Shown: positions 1-8,547, counted from the stretch's first letter. The stretch is 64,000 bases of DNA from Mariniflexile fucanivorans (GCF_004341235.1 NZ_SLUP01000003.1:372001-436000), one strand, 5' to 3'. Program-made: numbers and translations. Notes: generated by a model not told the origin, from the letters alone.

Positions 1-525
1 TGGAACATATCCCCTTAGATATTTTTCGAACTTGAGTATAAAATTATAATCGAGTTCCCTCAAATACATATCAGCTGTCTTGTAACGCTTCAATAGAAAC
101 TTTGATATATACTTTTCAGTAGTATAATAGTTTTTTTGAGTGCCCCACTTAAGTTTGCCCTCCATGTCCTCATAATGGTAGTTGATGATATCTTTAATGG
201 AATGATTCTGCTCATCATCTCCTAGGTATCTTGCCTTGATGGCATTTGAGGTTATTAGCTTACGCTCTGTCTTCAAGTCTTGGTAGCATTGGAAAAGGTC
301 ACTGTTAACTTGTTCTAGATAATTGTTAAGTGTCCGGATGCTTTGGTTTGTTCCACGTGCCCTACCCCTATGAGTATCCCAATCCGATACGCGAACTTTA
401 CGTTTTAAACTCAGTGTTGCTCGCTTGCCCTTTACTGTTATCCTTGCATAAATGGAAGCTTGACTGTCTTTTACTCTTGCTAAATCTGCCCAGAACAGAA
501 TACCTAAAGTACTTGTTGTTTTCAT
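1..525 (-). CDS. Tyrosine site-specific recombinase, N-terminal part (cut by window edge)
   Basis: The minus strand is open from an ATG at 525 to the window edge, 175 codons without a stop. The translation starts MKTTSTLGILFWADLARVKD and runs through a basic beta-rich segment (IYARITVKGKRATLSLKRKV, then SDWD) typical of the Arm DNA-binding domain of Bacteroidota phage-type integrases. A helical SAM-like core-binding region follows (around YYTTEKYISKFLLKRYKTAD). The catalytic R...HxxR...Y domain would lie beyond position 1 and is not visible. Its start lies 250 bp from the 3' end of tRNA-Pro, the usual position of an island integrase next to its attachment site. Family assignment is by pattern only. 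Whether the element is intact cannot be judged. Confidence 0.8.
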   Translation of the reverse strand, partial: MKTTSTLGILFWADLARVKDSQASIYARITVKGKRATLSLKRKVRVSDWDTHRGRARGTNQSIRTLNNYLEQVNSDLFQCYQDLKTERKLITSNAIKARYLGDDEQNHSIKDIINYHYEDMEGKLKWGTQKNYYTTEKYISKFLLKRYKTADMYLRELDYNFILKFEKYLRGYVP

Positions 526-617
526 GATTTCGTCTTTTAGTTAATACTTTTTATTACCAGACGAAAGCCAAATCACTTTAAAGATACATTTATTATTCCG
601 AACAACCGATGGATTTT

Positions 618-667
618 AACAATTCGGTCAACACATTTCGAGAATTAATTTTGTTATCCGAATTGTT
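618..667. repeat. Inverted repeat between integrase and tRNA-Pro
   Basis: AACAATTCGG (618-627) is repeated in inverted orientation as CCGAATTGTT (658-667) with a 30-bp spacer. A related CCGAACAACC lies just to the left, near 599. This is in the upstream region of the recombinase gene, so it may be a recombinase arm or core site, or an operator of the integrase gene. The role is inferred from position only. Confidence 0.4.
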
Positions 668-716
668 GACTTTTTTAACATAATTTTTTGTTTTATTTTG
701 AAATCGTTAAAAATGC

Positions 717-750
717 AAAAACCTGTAAATCATACGATTAACAGGTTTTT
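717..750. terminator. Bidirectional hairpin terminator downstream of tRNA-Pro
   Basis: AAAAACCTGT (717-726) pairs with ACAGGTTTTT (741-750) around a 14-base loop, giving A/T runs on both sides. It lies 25 bp beyond the 3' end of the minus-strand tRNA gene and probably ends its transcript. Confidence 0.65.
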
Positions 751-774
751 GATATGATTTGATATACTATTTTG

Positions 775-848
775 TCGGGATGACAGGATTTGAACCTGCG
801 ACCACACGGCCCCCAGCCGTGTACGCTACCGGACTGCGCCACATCCCG
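775..848 (-). tRNA. tRNA-Pro (anticodon GGG)
   Basis: The reverse complement folds into a full 74-nt cloverleaf. The acceptor stem is CGGGATG/CATCCCG with discriminator A. The D arm is GCGC/GCGT, the anticodon stem is CACGG/CCGTG with loop CTGGGGG, and the T arm is GCAGG-TTCAAAT-CCTGT. The anticodon at loop positions 3-5 is GGG, which reads proline codons. CCA is not encoded. Its 3' end faces the truncated recombinase gene. Confidence 0.95.
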
Positions 849-902
849 TTTAAAATAGTTTTCAAAGAAAACACATTTTGCCAAATTTAAAAAATCAATT
901 CA

Positions 903-930
903 TAAAAAAAGCCGAAGAAATTACTTCGGC
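903..930 (-). terminator. Rho-independent terminator of trxB
   Basis: GCCGAAG (911-917) and CTTCGGC (924-930) form a 7-bp GC-containing stem with a 6-base loop. On the minus strand it is followed by seven T residues. It begins 22 bp after the trxB stop codon. Confidence 0.85.
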
Positions 931-952
931 TAATATTTTAATTTAAAGATTA

Positions 953-1933
953 CTAATTATAAGTAGATGTAGATACTTCAAAAGTAGCATCATTAGCTGC
1001 TAAATAACGTTCTGCATCTAAGGCTGCCATACATCCTGTTCCTGCTGCAGTAATAGCTTGTCTGTAAACATGATCTGCCGCATCACCAGAAACAAATACA
1101 CCTTCTATATTCGTTTTCGAAGTTCCTGGTATATTTATGATGTAACCTGTTTCATCTAAATTTAAAAAACCTTTAAAAACATCTGTATTTGGTTTATGGC
1201 CAATAGCTACAAAAAATCCTGTTACTGGAATCTCATGTTTTTCATCAGTTTGATTATTAAATACCCGAACTCCAGTAACTACTTGTCCGTCTCCTAAAAC
1301 CTCATCGGTTTCTGTATTGAATAATATTTCGATATTTGGTGTGTTTTTAACTCTATCAGCCATAATTTTAGACGCTCTAAACTCATCACGTCTTACTAAC
1401 ATGGTTACTTTTTTACATAATTTAGAAAGATAATGAGCTTCTTCACAAGCAGAATCTCCAGCACCTACTATAACAACTTCTTGGTTTCTATAAAAGAAGC
1501 CATCACAAACAGCACAAGCAGAAACACCACCACCTAATTTCAGATATTTTTGTTCAGAATCTAAACCTAAATATTTAGCAGATGCTCCTGTTGAAATAAT
1601 AACGGTATCACAATGAATTTCTTTTACATCGTTAACCCATACCTTATGTATAGCGCCTGAAAAATCTACTTTAGTTATCCAGCCATCGCGCACATCGGTT
1701 TCAAAACGCTCTGCTTGCTTTTGCAATTCCATCATCATTTGTGGCCCTGTTACACCCTCTGGATACCCTGGAAAATTTTCAACCTCGTTTGTGGTTGTTA
1801 ATTGACCTCCTGGTTGTGCTCCTTGATATAATACGGGTTTCATATTAGCTCTAGCTGCATAAATTGCCGCTGTGTAACCCGCAGGTCCAGAGCCAATAAT
1901 TAAACATTTTATTTTTTCAATAGTTTCAGACAT
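953..1933 (-). CDS. trxB: Thioredoxin reductase
   Basis: This 326-residue cytosolic flavoenzyme transfers electrons from NADPH through FAD and a redox disulfide to thioredoxin. The FAD-binding GSGPAG motif is at about residues 14-19. The active-site CAVC is at 140-143, followed by DG as in bacterial low-molecular-weight TrxB. A second nucleotide-binding GAGDSA motif lies near 157, and the GVFVSGDAAD segment near the C-terminus contacts FAD. The length is normal for the family. The gene appears to be a single transcription unit, with its own terminator and a CAAAAGTA sequence at 1957-1964, which reads TACTTTTG (Bacteroidota -7 type) on the coding strand. The assignment is firm. Confidence 0.96.
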   Translation of the reverse strand: MSETIEKIKCLIIGSGPAGYTAAIYAARANMKPVLYQGAQPGGQLTTTNEVENFPGYPEGVTGPQMMMELQKQAERFETDVRDGWITKVDFSGAIHKVWVNDVKEIHCDTVIISTGASAKYLGLDSEQKYLKLGGGVSACAVCDGFFYRNQEVVIVGAGDSACEEAHYLSKLCKKVTMLVRRDEFRASKIMADRVKNTPNIEILFNTETDEVLGDGQVVTGVRVFNNQTDEKHEIPVTGFFVAIGHKPNTDVFKGFLNLDETGYIINIPGTSKTNIEGVFVSGDAADHVYRQAITAAGTGCMAALDAERYLAANDATFEVSTSTYN

Positions 1934-2130
1934 AACTTAACTTATTTTAATACTAACAAAAGTAGAATTTTTGTATCAAAACTAACCTTAAAATCATCAA
2001 AAGATATTATAATTTTATAATTATTTATTATCAGAAATAAAATACTCGATTGTGATTAATTTGAAATGAAATCCTTCTTTTACACAAAAAATTTGAAATA
2101 CTAATTATTTAAGAATTAATTAAAACCCTT

Positions 2131-2163
2131 AAAAAAAATAGCCCAAGAAAAATTCTTAGGCTA
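2131..2163 (-). terminator. Rho-independent terminator of the carboxylase operon
   Basis: On the minus strand TAGCCTAAGAA pairs with TTCTTGGGCTA (11 bp with one G-T pair, 3-base loop). A run of eight T residues follows. It lies just after the stop codon of the biotin-carrying subunit gene. Confidence 0.85.
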
Positions 2164-2189
2164 TTAATTATATTATTTTATTTAATTTT

Positions 2190-4085
2190 TTAATCTATTG
2201 TAAATAGGATATCTCCTTTAGCTACTGTATCTCCAGATTCGAATTTAATTCCTGAGATTACACCATCTTTATTAGCACTAAAATTGTTCATCATTTTCAT
2301 TGCTTCTAAAACAACTACTATTTCACCTGCTTTTACAACATCACCATTCTTTTTATTGAACTCTACAATCATACCTGGTATTGGTGCGATAATAGCTCCT
2401 TCGGTAACAACTTCTTCTTTTGCTTCTTTCTTTTTCCATACAGATCTTGTTGTAGATTTTGTTTTTGGAATTGAAACCGTAAAAGACTCTCCATCAACAA
2501 GTACTTCCATATCGCACATAATGTCGCTAGAATTGCCACCACCTGCTTTCAATTCGCCAGATAAAGCTTTTGCTATTAATTCTTCTTCTTTCTTAACATC
2601 TTCCAATGTTTTAGCTTTCATATCCTCTGGCATCTCGTCAATACCATATTTGATTTTCAAGAATTTTTTACCAGTTACTGGGTATAAAGCTAATAATACT
2701 TCATCATCAATATCTTTCGCTAAGTCTTTAAAAGTTTCTTTTACTTCTGCCATTTCTGGTTCTAAAATACTTCCTGGTCTTACTTCAATATGTTGCTCGC
2801 CTCTTGGGTAATCTTTTAAAGCTTTCTTTCTAAGTTCTGGGTTAATTGGTAATGTTGTTTTACCATATAAACCATAACATAAATCTTTTACTTCTTGTGT
2901 AATACGAGAATACTCGCCTTCATAAGAATCAAACAATACATTATTTACTGTTTGAACTCCAACAATTTGACTTGTAGGTGTTACCAATGGAATTTGACCT
3001 AAATCTTTTCTAACTTTAGGTAGCATTCTAAATACATCGTCTAATCTATCTAACGCATCCATTGATTTTAATTGATTCACCAAGTTAGATAACATACCTC
3101 CTGGTGTTTGGTGTAAAATTACATTCGTATCAATTATAGAATATTTAGGACTATTATCTAGGTGCTTGTATTTAGGAATCACTTTTTCCATTTGAGCACT
3201 AATATCAGTCAGTTTTTTAATATCTAGACCAGTATCTCTATTGGTTCCTAACAATGAAATCACTAAAGGCTCTATCGCTGCATGAGACGTTCTGTAAGCG
3301 TATGGAGCCATACATGTATCAACAATATCAACGCCTGCTTCAATAGCTTTAAAAATGGCTAAATCACCCATTCCTGATGTGAAATGCGTATGCAAGTTTA
3401 TTGGAATATCAGTTATTTTTTTTAGTTCAACTACTAAGTTATAAATATCATAAGGAGCAATTAAACCAGCCATATCTTTAATACAGATTGAATCGACTCC
3501 AAATTGCATTAATTCTTTCGCTTTGTTTAAGTAATAATCGATGTTATAAACGTCACCACCTAATCTTGGTTCTGTAAGTGTATAACAAATAGTTCCTTGG
3601 AAATGTTTACCGTTACGTTTTACAACTTTAGCTGCAGTTTCAAAATTTCTATAATCATTTAATGCATCAAAACATCTGAAAATATCCATCCCGTTATCGC
3701 AAGCACGTTGCACAAAGCTATCAACAACATCATCGGCATAGTTTCTATATCCAACCACATTTTGACCTCTTAACAACATGAAAAATGGTGTTTTAGGCAT
3801 GTATTTTTTAAGTGTTCTTAAACGTTCCCATGGATCTTCACCTAAATATCTGTGCATGGTATCAAACGTTGCTCCACCCCACGTTTCTATGGCGTGAAAA
3901 CCAACTTCGTCCATTTGTTCTGCAAAAGGAATCATATCTTCAGTTCTTCCTCTGGTTGCAAATAAAGACTGATGCCCGTCTCTAAAACTTAAATCTTGTA
4001 TTTTTATTGGATTTTCTGCTTTTGGCCTGTCGGCGCTGTAATCCATTTTGGTCATTTGTAATGCCCCGTGTTTATCAAATATCAT
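2190..4085 (-). CDS. Carboxyltransferase subunit with biotin domain (pyruvate carboxylase subunit B / oxaloacetate decarboxylase alpha type)
   Basis: This 631-residue protein has an N-terminal HMG-CoA-lyase-like TIM barrel with the metal-site start LSFRDGHQS near residue 33 and the LHTHFTSG segment. A conserved PYC/OADA domain follows, then a C-terminal biotinyl domain with EAMKM, whose lysine is the biotinylation site. The family transfers a carboxyl group between biotin and pyruvate/oxaloacetate. It is the last gene of a three-gene set with a 61-residue protein and a propionyl-CoA-type carboxyltransferase. The pairing suggests a transcarboxylase or decarboxylase complex that shares biotin between acyl-CoA and oxaloacetate chemistry. 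No biotin carboxylase subunit is encoded nearby. The exact substrate cannot be settled from sequence. Internal Met11 or Met14 are possible alternative starts. Confidence 0.85.
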   Translation of the reverse strand: MIFDKHGALQMTKMDYSADRPKAENPIKIQDLSFRDGHQSLFATRGRTEDMIPFAEQMDEVGFHAIETWGGATFDTMHRYLGEDPWERLRTLKKYMPKTPFFMLLRGQNVVGYRNYADDVVDSFVQRACDNGMDIFRCFDALNDYRNFETAAKVVKRNGKHFQGTICYTLTEPRLGGDVYNIDYYLNKAKELMQFGVDSICIKDMAGLIAPYDIYNLVVELKKITDIPINLHTHFTSGMGDLAIFKAIEAGVDIVDTCMAPYAYRTSHAAIEPLVISLLGTNRDTGLDIKKLTDISAQMEKVIPKYKHLDNSPKYSIIDTNVILHQTPGGMLSNLVNQLKSMDALDRLDDVFRMLPKVRKDLGQIPLVTPTSQIVGVQTVNNVLFDSYEGEYSRITQEVKDLCYGLYGKTTLPINPELRKKALKDYPRGEQHIEVRPGSILEPEMAEVKETFKDLAKDIDDEVLLALYPVTGKKFLKIKYGIDEMPEDMKAKTLEDVKKEEELIAKALSGELKAGGGNSSDIMCDMEVLVDGESFTVSIPKTKSTTRSVWKKKEAKEEVVTEGAIIAPIPGMIVEFNKKNGDVVKAGEIVVVLEAMKMMNNFSANKDGVISGIKFESGDTVAKGDILFTID

Positions 4086-4103
4086 TGTGTTGTAATTTTA
4101 AAA

Positions 4104-4289
4104 TTAGATAATTCTACCGCCTATCGTTCTACCATTGCTAAATAGCAATTTTCTGTCGTTCATTCTTCTTATCATTCCCATTTTGCTCCAACCATATTGA
4201 GATACTATTTTATCTTTTTTTTCTTCCATGTTAAGATAAATTGTTGCTGCTATTACTGCTGCTTTTCTCTTTTTTTCGTGTAATGTCAT
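4104..4289 (-). CDS. Small conserved-looking protein of carboxylase operon (possible OadG-like tail)
   Basis: This 61-residue, very basic protein fills the space between the two carboxyltransferase genes. It starts 12 bp after the upstream gene and stops 18 bp before the downstream gene, the packing expected of a translated operon member. The N-terminal KRKAAVIAATIY stretch followed by a tryptophan-containing, Arg-rich end (SKMGMIRRMNDR, GRTIGGRII) recalls the cytosolic C-terminal tail of OadG/MmdD-type small subunits. The membrane helix of those subunits is absent. The resemblance is recalled from family patterns and not tested. It may instead be an unrelated accessory peptide. Confidence 0.6.
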   Translation of the reverse strand: MTLHEKKRKAAVIAATIYLNMEEKKDKIVSQYGWSKMGMIRRMNDRKLLFSNGRTIGGRII

Positions 4290-4301
4290 AATAATATATT
4301 T

Positions 4302-5858
4302 TTATTGAGGGATATTTCCGTGTTTTTTTGCTGGTACTAACTCTACTTTAGACCTTAAAGCATCTAAAGCCATTATTAATCGTTCTCTAGTTTCACTTGG
4401 TAAAATAACTTCATCAATGTAACCTCTTTCAGCTGCTAAATAAGGCACTCCAAAAGCAGTTTCATATTCATTAATTTTCTCTTCTCTTTTAGCTGCTTTA
4501 TCTTCTGCTGTTGCAATTTCTTTTTTGTATGTTGAAATTACTTCTACAGCTCCTTTTGCTCCCATAACCGCAATTTCTGCAGTTGGCCATGCAAATACCA
4601 TATCTGCTCCTAAATGTTTTGAACTCATTGCTACATAAGCACCACCATAATCTTTACGTACAACTACTGTAAATTTAGGCACAGTAGCTTCAGAATAACT
4701 CCAAAGTAATTTAGCACCATGTCTAATAATACCATTCCATTCTTGTTGAACCCCTGGTAAATATCCTGGTACATCTACAAATGTTATAATAGGTATATTA
4801 AAAGCATCACAGGTACGAATAAATCTACTAATTTTATCTGATGCATCGATATCCAAACAACCTGCTAAAAACATAGGTTGATTTGCGATGATACCTACTG
4901 AACGGTTATTTAATCTACCAAAACCTACAATACAGTTTTCAGCGAAATGTTCATGAACTTCATAAAAATACCCACCATCAAGAACTTCTTCTATGATATT
5001 TTTCATATCATAAGCTTCTTTTGAATCGTCTGGAATAATAGTATCTAATATGTCGCAAGATCTTAAAGGATCATCTTCCATATCTAATGCTGGTGTTAAT
5101 TCCATATTATTATTAGGTAGAAAATCTATTAACTCTCTTATTTGTTCAATACAATCGGTATCGTTTTCACAAGCAAAATGAGCATTTCCACTTTTTGTGT
5201 TGTGAACCATAGCACCTCCTAATTCTTCAAAAGTGGTTTCTTCACCTGTAACTGTTTTAATTACATAAGGGCTAGTAATAAACATATTACTAGTTTTTTT
5301 CACCATAAAGATAAAATCGGTCATGGCAGGTGAATAAACAGCTCCACCAGCACAAGGTCCCATGATAGCTGAAATTTGAGGAATAACCCCCGAAGCTCTA
5401 GAGTTTCTAAAGAAAACATCTCCATATCCTTTTAAAGCATCTACACCTTCTTCAACTCTTGCTCCACCAGAATCATTTAATCCAACAATTGGAGCTCCTG
5501 CTTTCATTGCCAAATCCATCACTTTACAAATTTTAGTAGCGTGCATTTCTCCTAAAGCACCACCACCTGAAGTAAAATCTTGAGAAAAAGCGAAAACAAC
5601 TCTTCCATTTATCATTCCATGTCCAACAATTACTCCATCAGATTGAATTTCAACCTGTTCCATTCCGAAATTTGTTGATCTATGTTTTACTAAAGAATCG
5701 ATTTCATAAAAAGAACCTTCGTCAAATAAAAGGTTTATACGTTCTCTTGCGGTCAATTTTCCTTTTTCATGTTGCTTTTCAATTCTAGCATCTCCACCCA
5801 TTTTGGCAACTTGTTCTCTTTTGGATTTTAACAAGGCAATTTTATCTTTTACTTTCAT
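4302..5858 (-). CDS. Acyl-CoA carboxyltransferase (propionyl-/methylmalonyl-CoA carboxylase beta, 12S type)
   Basis: This 518-residue cytosolic protein has the two-lobed crotonase-like carboxyltransferase fold of the PccB/MmdA family. The N-terminal lobe has GKLTARERINLLFDEGSF, and GGARVEEGVDALKGYG and GPCAGGAVYSPA form the first oxyanion region. The second lobe contains VDVPGYLPG and RKDYGGAYVAM. The length matches the roughly 510-520 residues of the family. It is the first gene of the operon and lies 12 bp from the small basic protein. Together with the biotin-bearing subunit it could act as a transcarboxylase (propionyl-CoA/methylmalonyl-CoA and pyruvate/oxaloacetate) or as part of propionyl-CoA carboxylase. 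Substrate choice between acetyl- and propionyl-CoA is not certain from sequence alone. Confidence 0.9.
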   Translation of the reverse strand: MKVKDKIALLKSKREQVAKMGGDARIEKQHEKGKLTARERINLLFDEGSFYEIDSLVKHRSTNFGMEQVEIQSDGVIVGHGMINGRVVFAFSQDFTSGGGALGEMHATKICKVMDLAMKAGAPIVGLNDSGGARVEEGVDALKGYGDVFFRNSRASGVIPQISAIMGPCAGGAVYSPAMTDFIFMVKKTSNMFITSPYVIKTVTGEETTFEELGGAMVHNTKSGNAHFACENDTDCIEQIRELIDFLPNNNMELTPALDMEDDPLRSCDILDTIIPDDSKEAYDMKNIIEEVLDGGYFYEVHEHFAENCIVGFGRLNNRSVGIIANQPMFLAGCLDIDASDKISRFIRTCDAFNIPIITFVDVPGYLPGVQQEWNGIIRHGAKLLWSYSEATVPKFTVVVRKDYGGAYVAMSSKHLGADMVFAWPTAEIAVMGAKGAVEVISTYKKEIATAEDKAAKREEKINEYETAFGVPYLAAERGYIDEVILPSETRERLIMALDALRSKVELVPAKKHGNIPQ

Positions 5859-5946
5859 ATTAAATAAGTGTTATTTTTTTGTAAGAATATTTAGCTTTTT
5901 CAGCACTAAATAACTATTCAAATTTATTTCAATAAGGTACTAATAA

Positions 5947-5964
5947 ATATGACAAATGTCATAT
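5947..5964. promoter_or_regulatory. Candidate operator upstream of the carboxylase operon
   Basis: ATATGACA and TGTCATAT form perfect 8-bp arms around a 2-bp centre. The dyad is centred about 30 bp upstream of a TAAATTTG -7 box and 97 bp before the carboxyltransferase start. That is where a repressor or activator would overlap the -33 region. The cognate regulator is unknown. Confidence 0.5.
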
Positions 5965-6530
5965 CTCTTACTGAAGCTTTATATGATGAATAATTTTATT
6001 TTTGCATTATTATTACATTTTAATCATTTATACATATATTTTTATTCATTATAGTCAATATACGTATGTTTTTTATTGATTTATTTAAGTTTTCTTCAAT
6101 TAATTGTTTTTTTTGAAAAAGTATAGGCACAAGCCTTATGGAAATCAAATCTGAAGATTATTAAAATGAATTTTCGAGCATAAAAATGCTCTCTACAACG
6201 TTTTCGAAAAATGCAAAAATAGAGGTGAAAAAAAATTTATAAAAAATTAAATTTTTAATTAAAAAAAATCATTTTTTTTATAAAAAATAAGATTTTTCAA
6301 CTAAAAATAATAAAACATGCCTCCAAAAAATTCTGAAAAGGAATTTATAATATATTTTTTGTTACAGAAACCCTATTAAAATCATTAAGAGATTTATAGC
6401 TTTTAATTGCTATTACAAATTTTAAAAGCACATAATGACGTATGTAGTAAAAGTGAAGATGATTTTAGATAGATTATACCTAGTAACATTAGAATTACTA
6501 GAAATAAGAAAACTACATAGGAAATAAAAA

Positions 6531-6563
6531 AAAGATGCCAAACAAAATGGTTCGGCATCTTTT
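6531..6563. terminator. eda: Terminator of the KDG module
   Basis: AAAGATGCC-x-AAC pairs with GTTCGGCATCTTT. The one odd position is a G-T pair when read on the minus strand, which favours that strand. Runs of A on the left give a U tract for the minus transcript ending at the aldolase gene. It lies about 18 bp past the stop codon. Confidence 0.8.
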
Positions 6564-6580
6564 ATAGATAAAAATTAAAA

Positions 6581-7249
6581 TTATTTTCTAACAGCTTTTA
6601 CAAGAGCCATGGCGTTTTTAACGTCTTGTTCTAGTTTTGCATAATCCTTATTAGCAATAATGTCTTTAGAAATTAATTGCGATCCCATACCAACGCAAGT
6701 TACACCTGCATCAAACCATCCTTTTAGGTTTTCTTCAGTTGGAGCCACACCACCTGTTGGCATAATGCTTGTCCATGGTTGTGGACCTTTAATTCCTTTA
6801 ACAAATTGAGGTCCGTAAATATCACCAGGGAATAATTTCACGATTTCACAGCCTAATTCTTCAGCTCTAGCTATTTCAGTTAAGGTTCCACAGCCTGGAG
6901 ACCATAATACTTTTTTACGGTTACATGCAATAGCGATATCTTCTCTTAATACAGGCGTTACAATAAAGTTAGCTCCTAAAGCCATATACAATGATGCTGC
7001 TGCACCATCAGTAACAGAACCAACACCCATTATCATTCCTGGTAATTCTTTAACAGCGTATTTAGTTAATTCGCCAAAAACTTCGTGAGCGAAATCGCCA
7101 CGAGCTGTAAACTCCATTAAGCGTGCGCCACCATCGTAGCAAGCTTTTAATACTTTTTTACTTAACTCAATATCACTGTGAAAAAATAAAGGAATCATCC
7201 CTGTATCTTTCATGGCTTGAGCTACTTCTAATCTTGAAAATTGTGCCAT
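6581..7249 (-). CDS. eda: 2-keto-3-deoxy-6-phosphogluconate (KDPG) aldolase
   Basis: This 222-residue class I aldolase cleaves KDPG to pyruvate and glyceraldehyde 3-phosphate. The Schiff-base lysine is Lys138 in EIVKLFPGD, and the catalytic glutamate is in MEFTAR (Glu46). The phosphate-binding end has MPTGGVAPTEENL and GMGSQL. The length is normal. It is the last gene of a module with phosphofructokinase and KDG kinase, and a terminator follows. It would complete catabolism of uronic acids released by the lyase and GH88 enzymes encoded to the right. A KHG aldolase side activity is common in the family. The assignment is firm. Confidence 0.95.
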   Translation of the reverse strand: MAQFSRLEVAQAMKDTGMIPLFFHSDIELSKKVLKACYDGGARLMEFTARGDFAHEVFGELTKYAVKELPGMIMGVGSVTDGAAASLYMALGANFIVTPVLREDIAIACNRKKVLWSPGCGTLTEIARAEELGCEIVKLFPGDIYGPQFVKGIKGPQPWTSIMPTGGVAPTEENLKGWFDAGVTCVGMGSQLISKDIIANKDYAKLEQDVKNAMALVKAVRK

Positions 7250-7329
7250 TTTATTATTTTTATTATTTATTTTTACTCTCCAAACACAACGGCATTTGGA
7301 CTTTGAAATTTTATTTTTTGGAATTTATT

Positions 7330-8547
7330 TCAGTTCCAGTTTAATATTTTTTTGAAATCGTATGCCTCTGGATTTGGTAAATATTGTTTTGCTTCTTCAT
7401 AATCCTTTTCTTTTATATAGAACAGGTTATTTATGAACAATTGTGCCATATCTGAATTTATATCTACTAATCTAGGTGGAATTTTACCGTTATTATCTTC
7501 AAAATCCTTTAAATATAAAGGTGTAATATCTCCTTTAGAATTTGCACTTACAATGCAACCAGAGATGCCTTCATCAAAAAGTTTTTTAACGCCAATACCA
7601 AGCAGAGTACACAAGGTTAAATCGAATGCAATAGGGTTACAACACCTAAGTTCGTAACCAAGTTCAACGGGTCTTGATTTAATATCTAGACCTAGTTCTT
7701 TCAACTTAACTTGTAATAAATAGTTGAATATATGTGATTTACTTACATTGCCCAATTCTGGATGTCCATGATCATCATAGGTAAAGTTGATGCCAGAATT
7801 AATAATTTCATCTTGTTCCATAAAATGAAAAACGCCTTCACTTACCAGAGCAACGCCATAATCAATCCCTTGAATTTTACATTTTACAATGGATGATATA
7901 ATCATATTAATGATTTTCTCGAAAGTAATCTTTGTTTTATTGAACATTTCTGGAATAATCATCATTTGATAATGACAAGCCGATGCAATTCCAAACGCTA
8001 AATGCCCTGCAGAGCGCCCCATAGCAGCCACTACAAACCAGTTCTCACTTGTTCTAGCATCTTCATACACCGTATTTCCAATACGAACTCCTTCATCTTT
8101 TGCTGTATGAAAACCAAAGGTAGGGTTTCTATCTGGTAATGGTAAATCGTTATCTATGGTTTTAGGAACATGAACGTGGGCGACATCTAAATTCTGACTG
8201 TTAACGAATTTGGTTAATCTATTTGCGGTTGAAGCGGTATCATCGCCACCAATAGTTACCAAAAGTTTAACATTATGTTTCTTAAAAAAATCTGCTTTAA
8301 AATCGCTATCTTTTGGTTTAAACCTACTCATTATTAATGTAGAGCCTCCACGACTAAATATGCGATCTGCGTGATGAAAATCAAACATTACTAACGAAGG
8401 GTCATCAGAAAGTAATCCTTTATAACCATGATGAACACCTATAACGTTGTAGCCATCTTTTAAAAAAGTTTTTGCTAGAGTGCTAATAACGGTATTTATT
8501 CCTGGAGCTGGACCACCACCACAAATAATTGCAATCGATTTTTCCAT
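7330..8547 (-). CDS. 6-phosphofructokinase, pyrophosphate-dependent type by signature
   Basis: This 405-residue protein has the phosphofructokinase fold, starting with the nucleotide/PPi loop GGGPAPGIN at 10-18. Two positions separate ATP from PPi enzymes. The loop reads GGDD (100-103, Asp in place of the Gly of ATP enzymes), and the catalytic motif reads PKTIDND (128-134, Lys in place of Gly). Both are the PPi-type residues. A PPi enzyme is reversible, so here it could turn fructose 1,6-bisphosphate made from KDPG-derived triose into fructose 6-phosphate. The gene lies between kdgK and eda, 80 bp from eda, behind a pair of hairpins. Phosphate donor use is predicted, not shown. Confidence 0.85.
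   Translation of the reverse strand: MEKSIAIICGGGPAPGINTVISTLAKTFLKDGYNVIGVHHGYKGLLSDDPSLVMFDFHHADRIFSRGGSTLIMSRFKPKDSDFKADFFKKHNVKLLVTIGGDDTASTANRLTKFVNSQNLDVAHVHVPKTIDNDLPLPDRNPTFGFHTAKDEGVRIGNTVYEDARTSENWFVVAAMGRSAGHLAFGIASACHYQMMIIPEMFNKTKITFEKIINMIISSIVKCKIQGIDYGVALVSEGVFHFMEQDEIINSGINFTYDDHGHPELGNVSKSHIFNYLLQVKLKELGLDIKSRPVELGYELRCCNPIAFDLTLCTLLGIGVKKLFDEGISGCIVSANSKGDITPLYLKDFEDNNGKIPPRLVDINSDMAQLFINNLFYIKEKDYEEAKQYLPNPEAYDFKKILNWN

Larger units (their letters stand above)
5859..6580. other. AT-rich intergenic region (722 bp) with carboxylase operon promoter elements
   Basis: No convincing gene is present. Next to the carboxylase gene lies CAAATTTA (5919-5926), which reads TAAATTTG on the coding strand and fits the -7 consensus. 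A strong dyad follows at 5947-5964. A short hairpin GAGCAT/ATGCTC is at 6176-6191. Bases 6230-6310 are almost pure A/T. A plus-strand ORF of 30 codons (6435-6527) is probably chance. Confidence 0.6.

Noticed and set aside
330-527. Plus-strand ORF of 65 codons
   Set aside because: It lies opposite the recombinase N-terminus, which has clear domain features, and itself resembles no protein.
6230-6310. Nearly pure A/T stretch as replication origin or curved-DNA element
   Set aside because: No DnaA-box cluster or iterons were seen. Ordinary for an AT-rich flavobacterial intergenic region.
6435-6527. Plus-strand ORF of 30 codons followed by a hairpin
   Set aside because: AT-rich composition and no recognisable protein. 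The hairpin fits the minus-strand aldolase transcript better.
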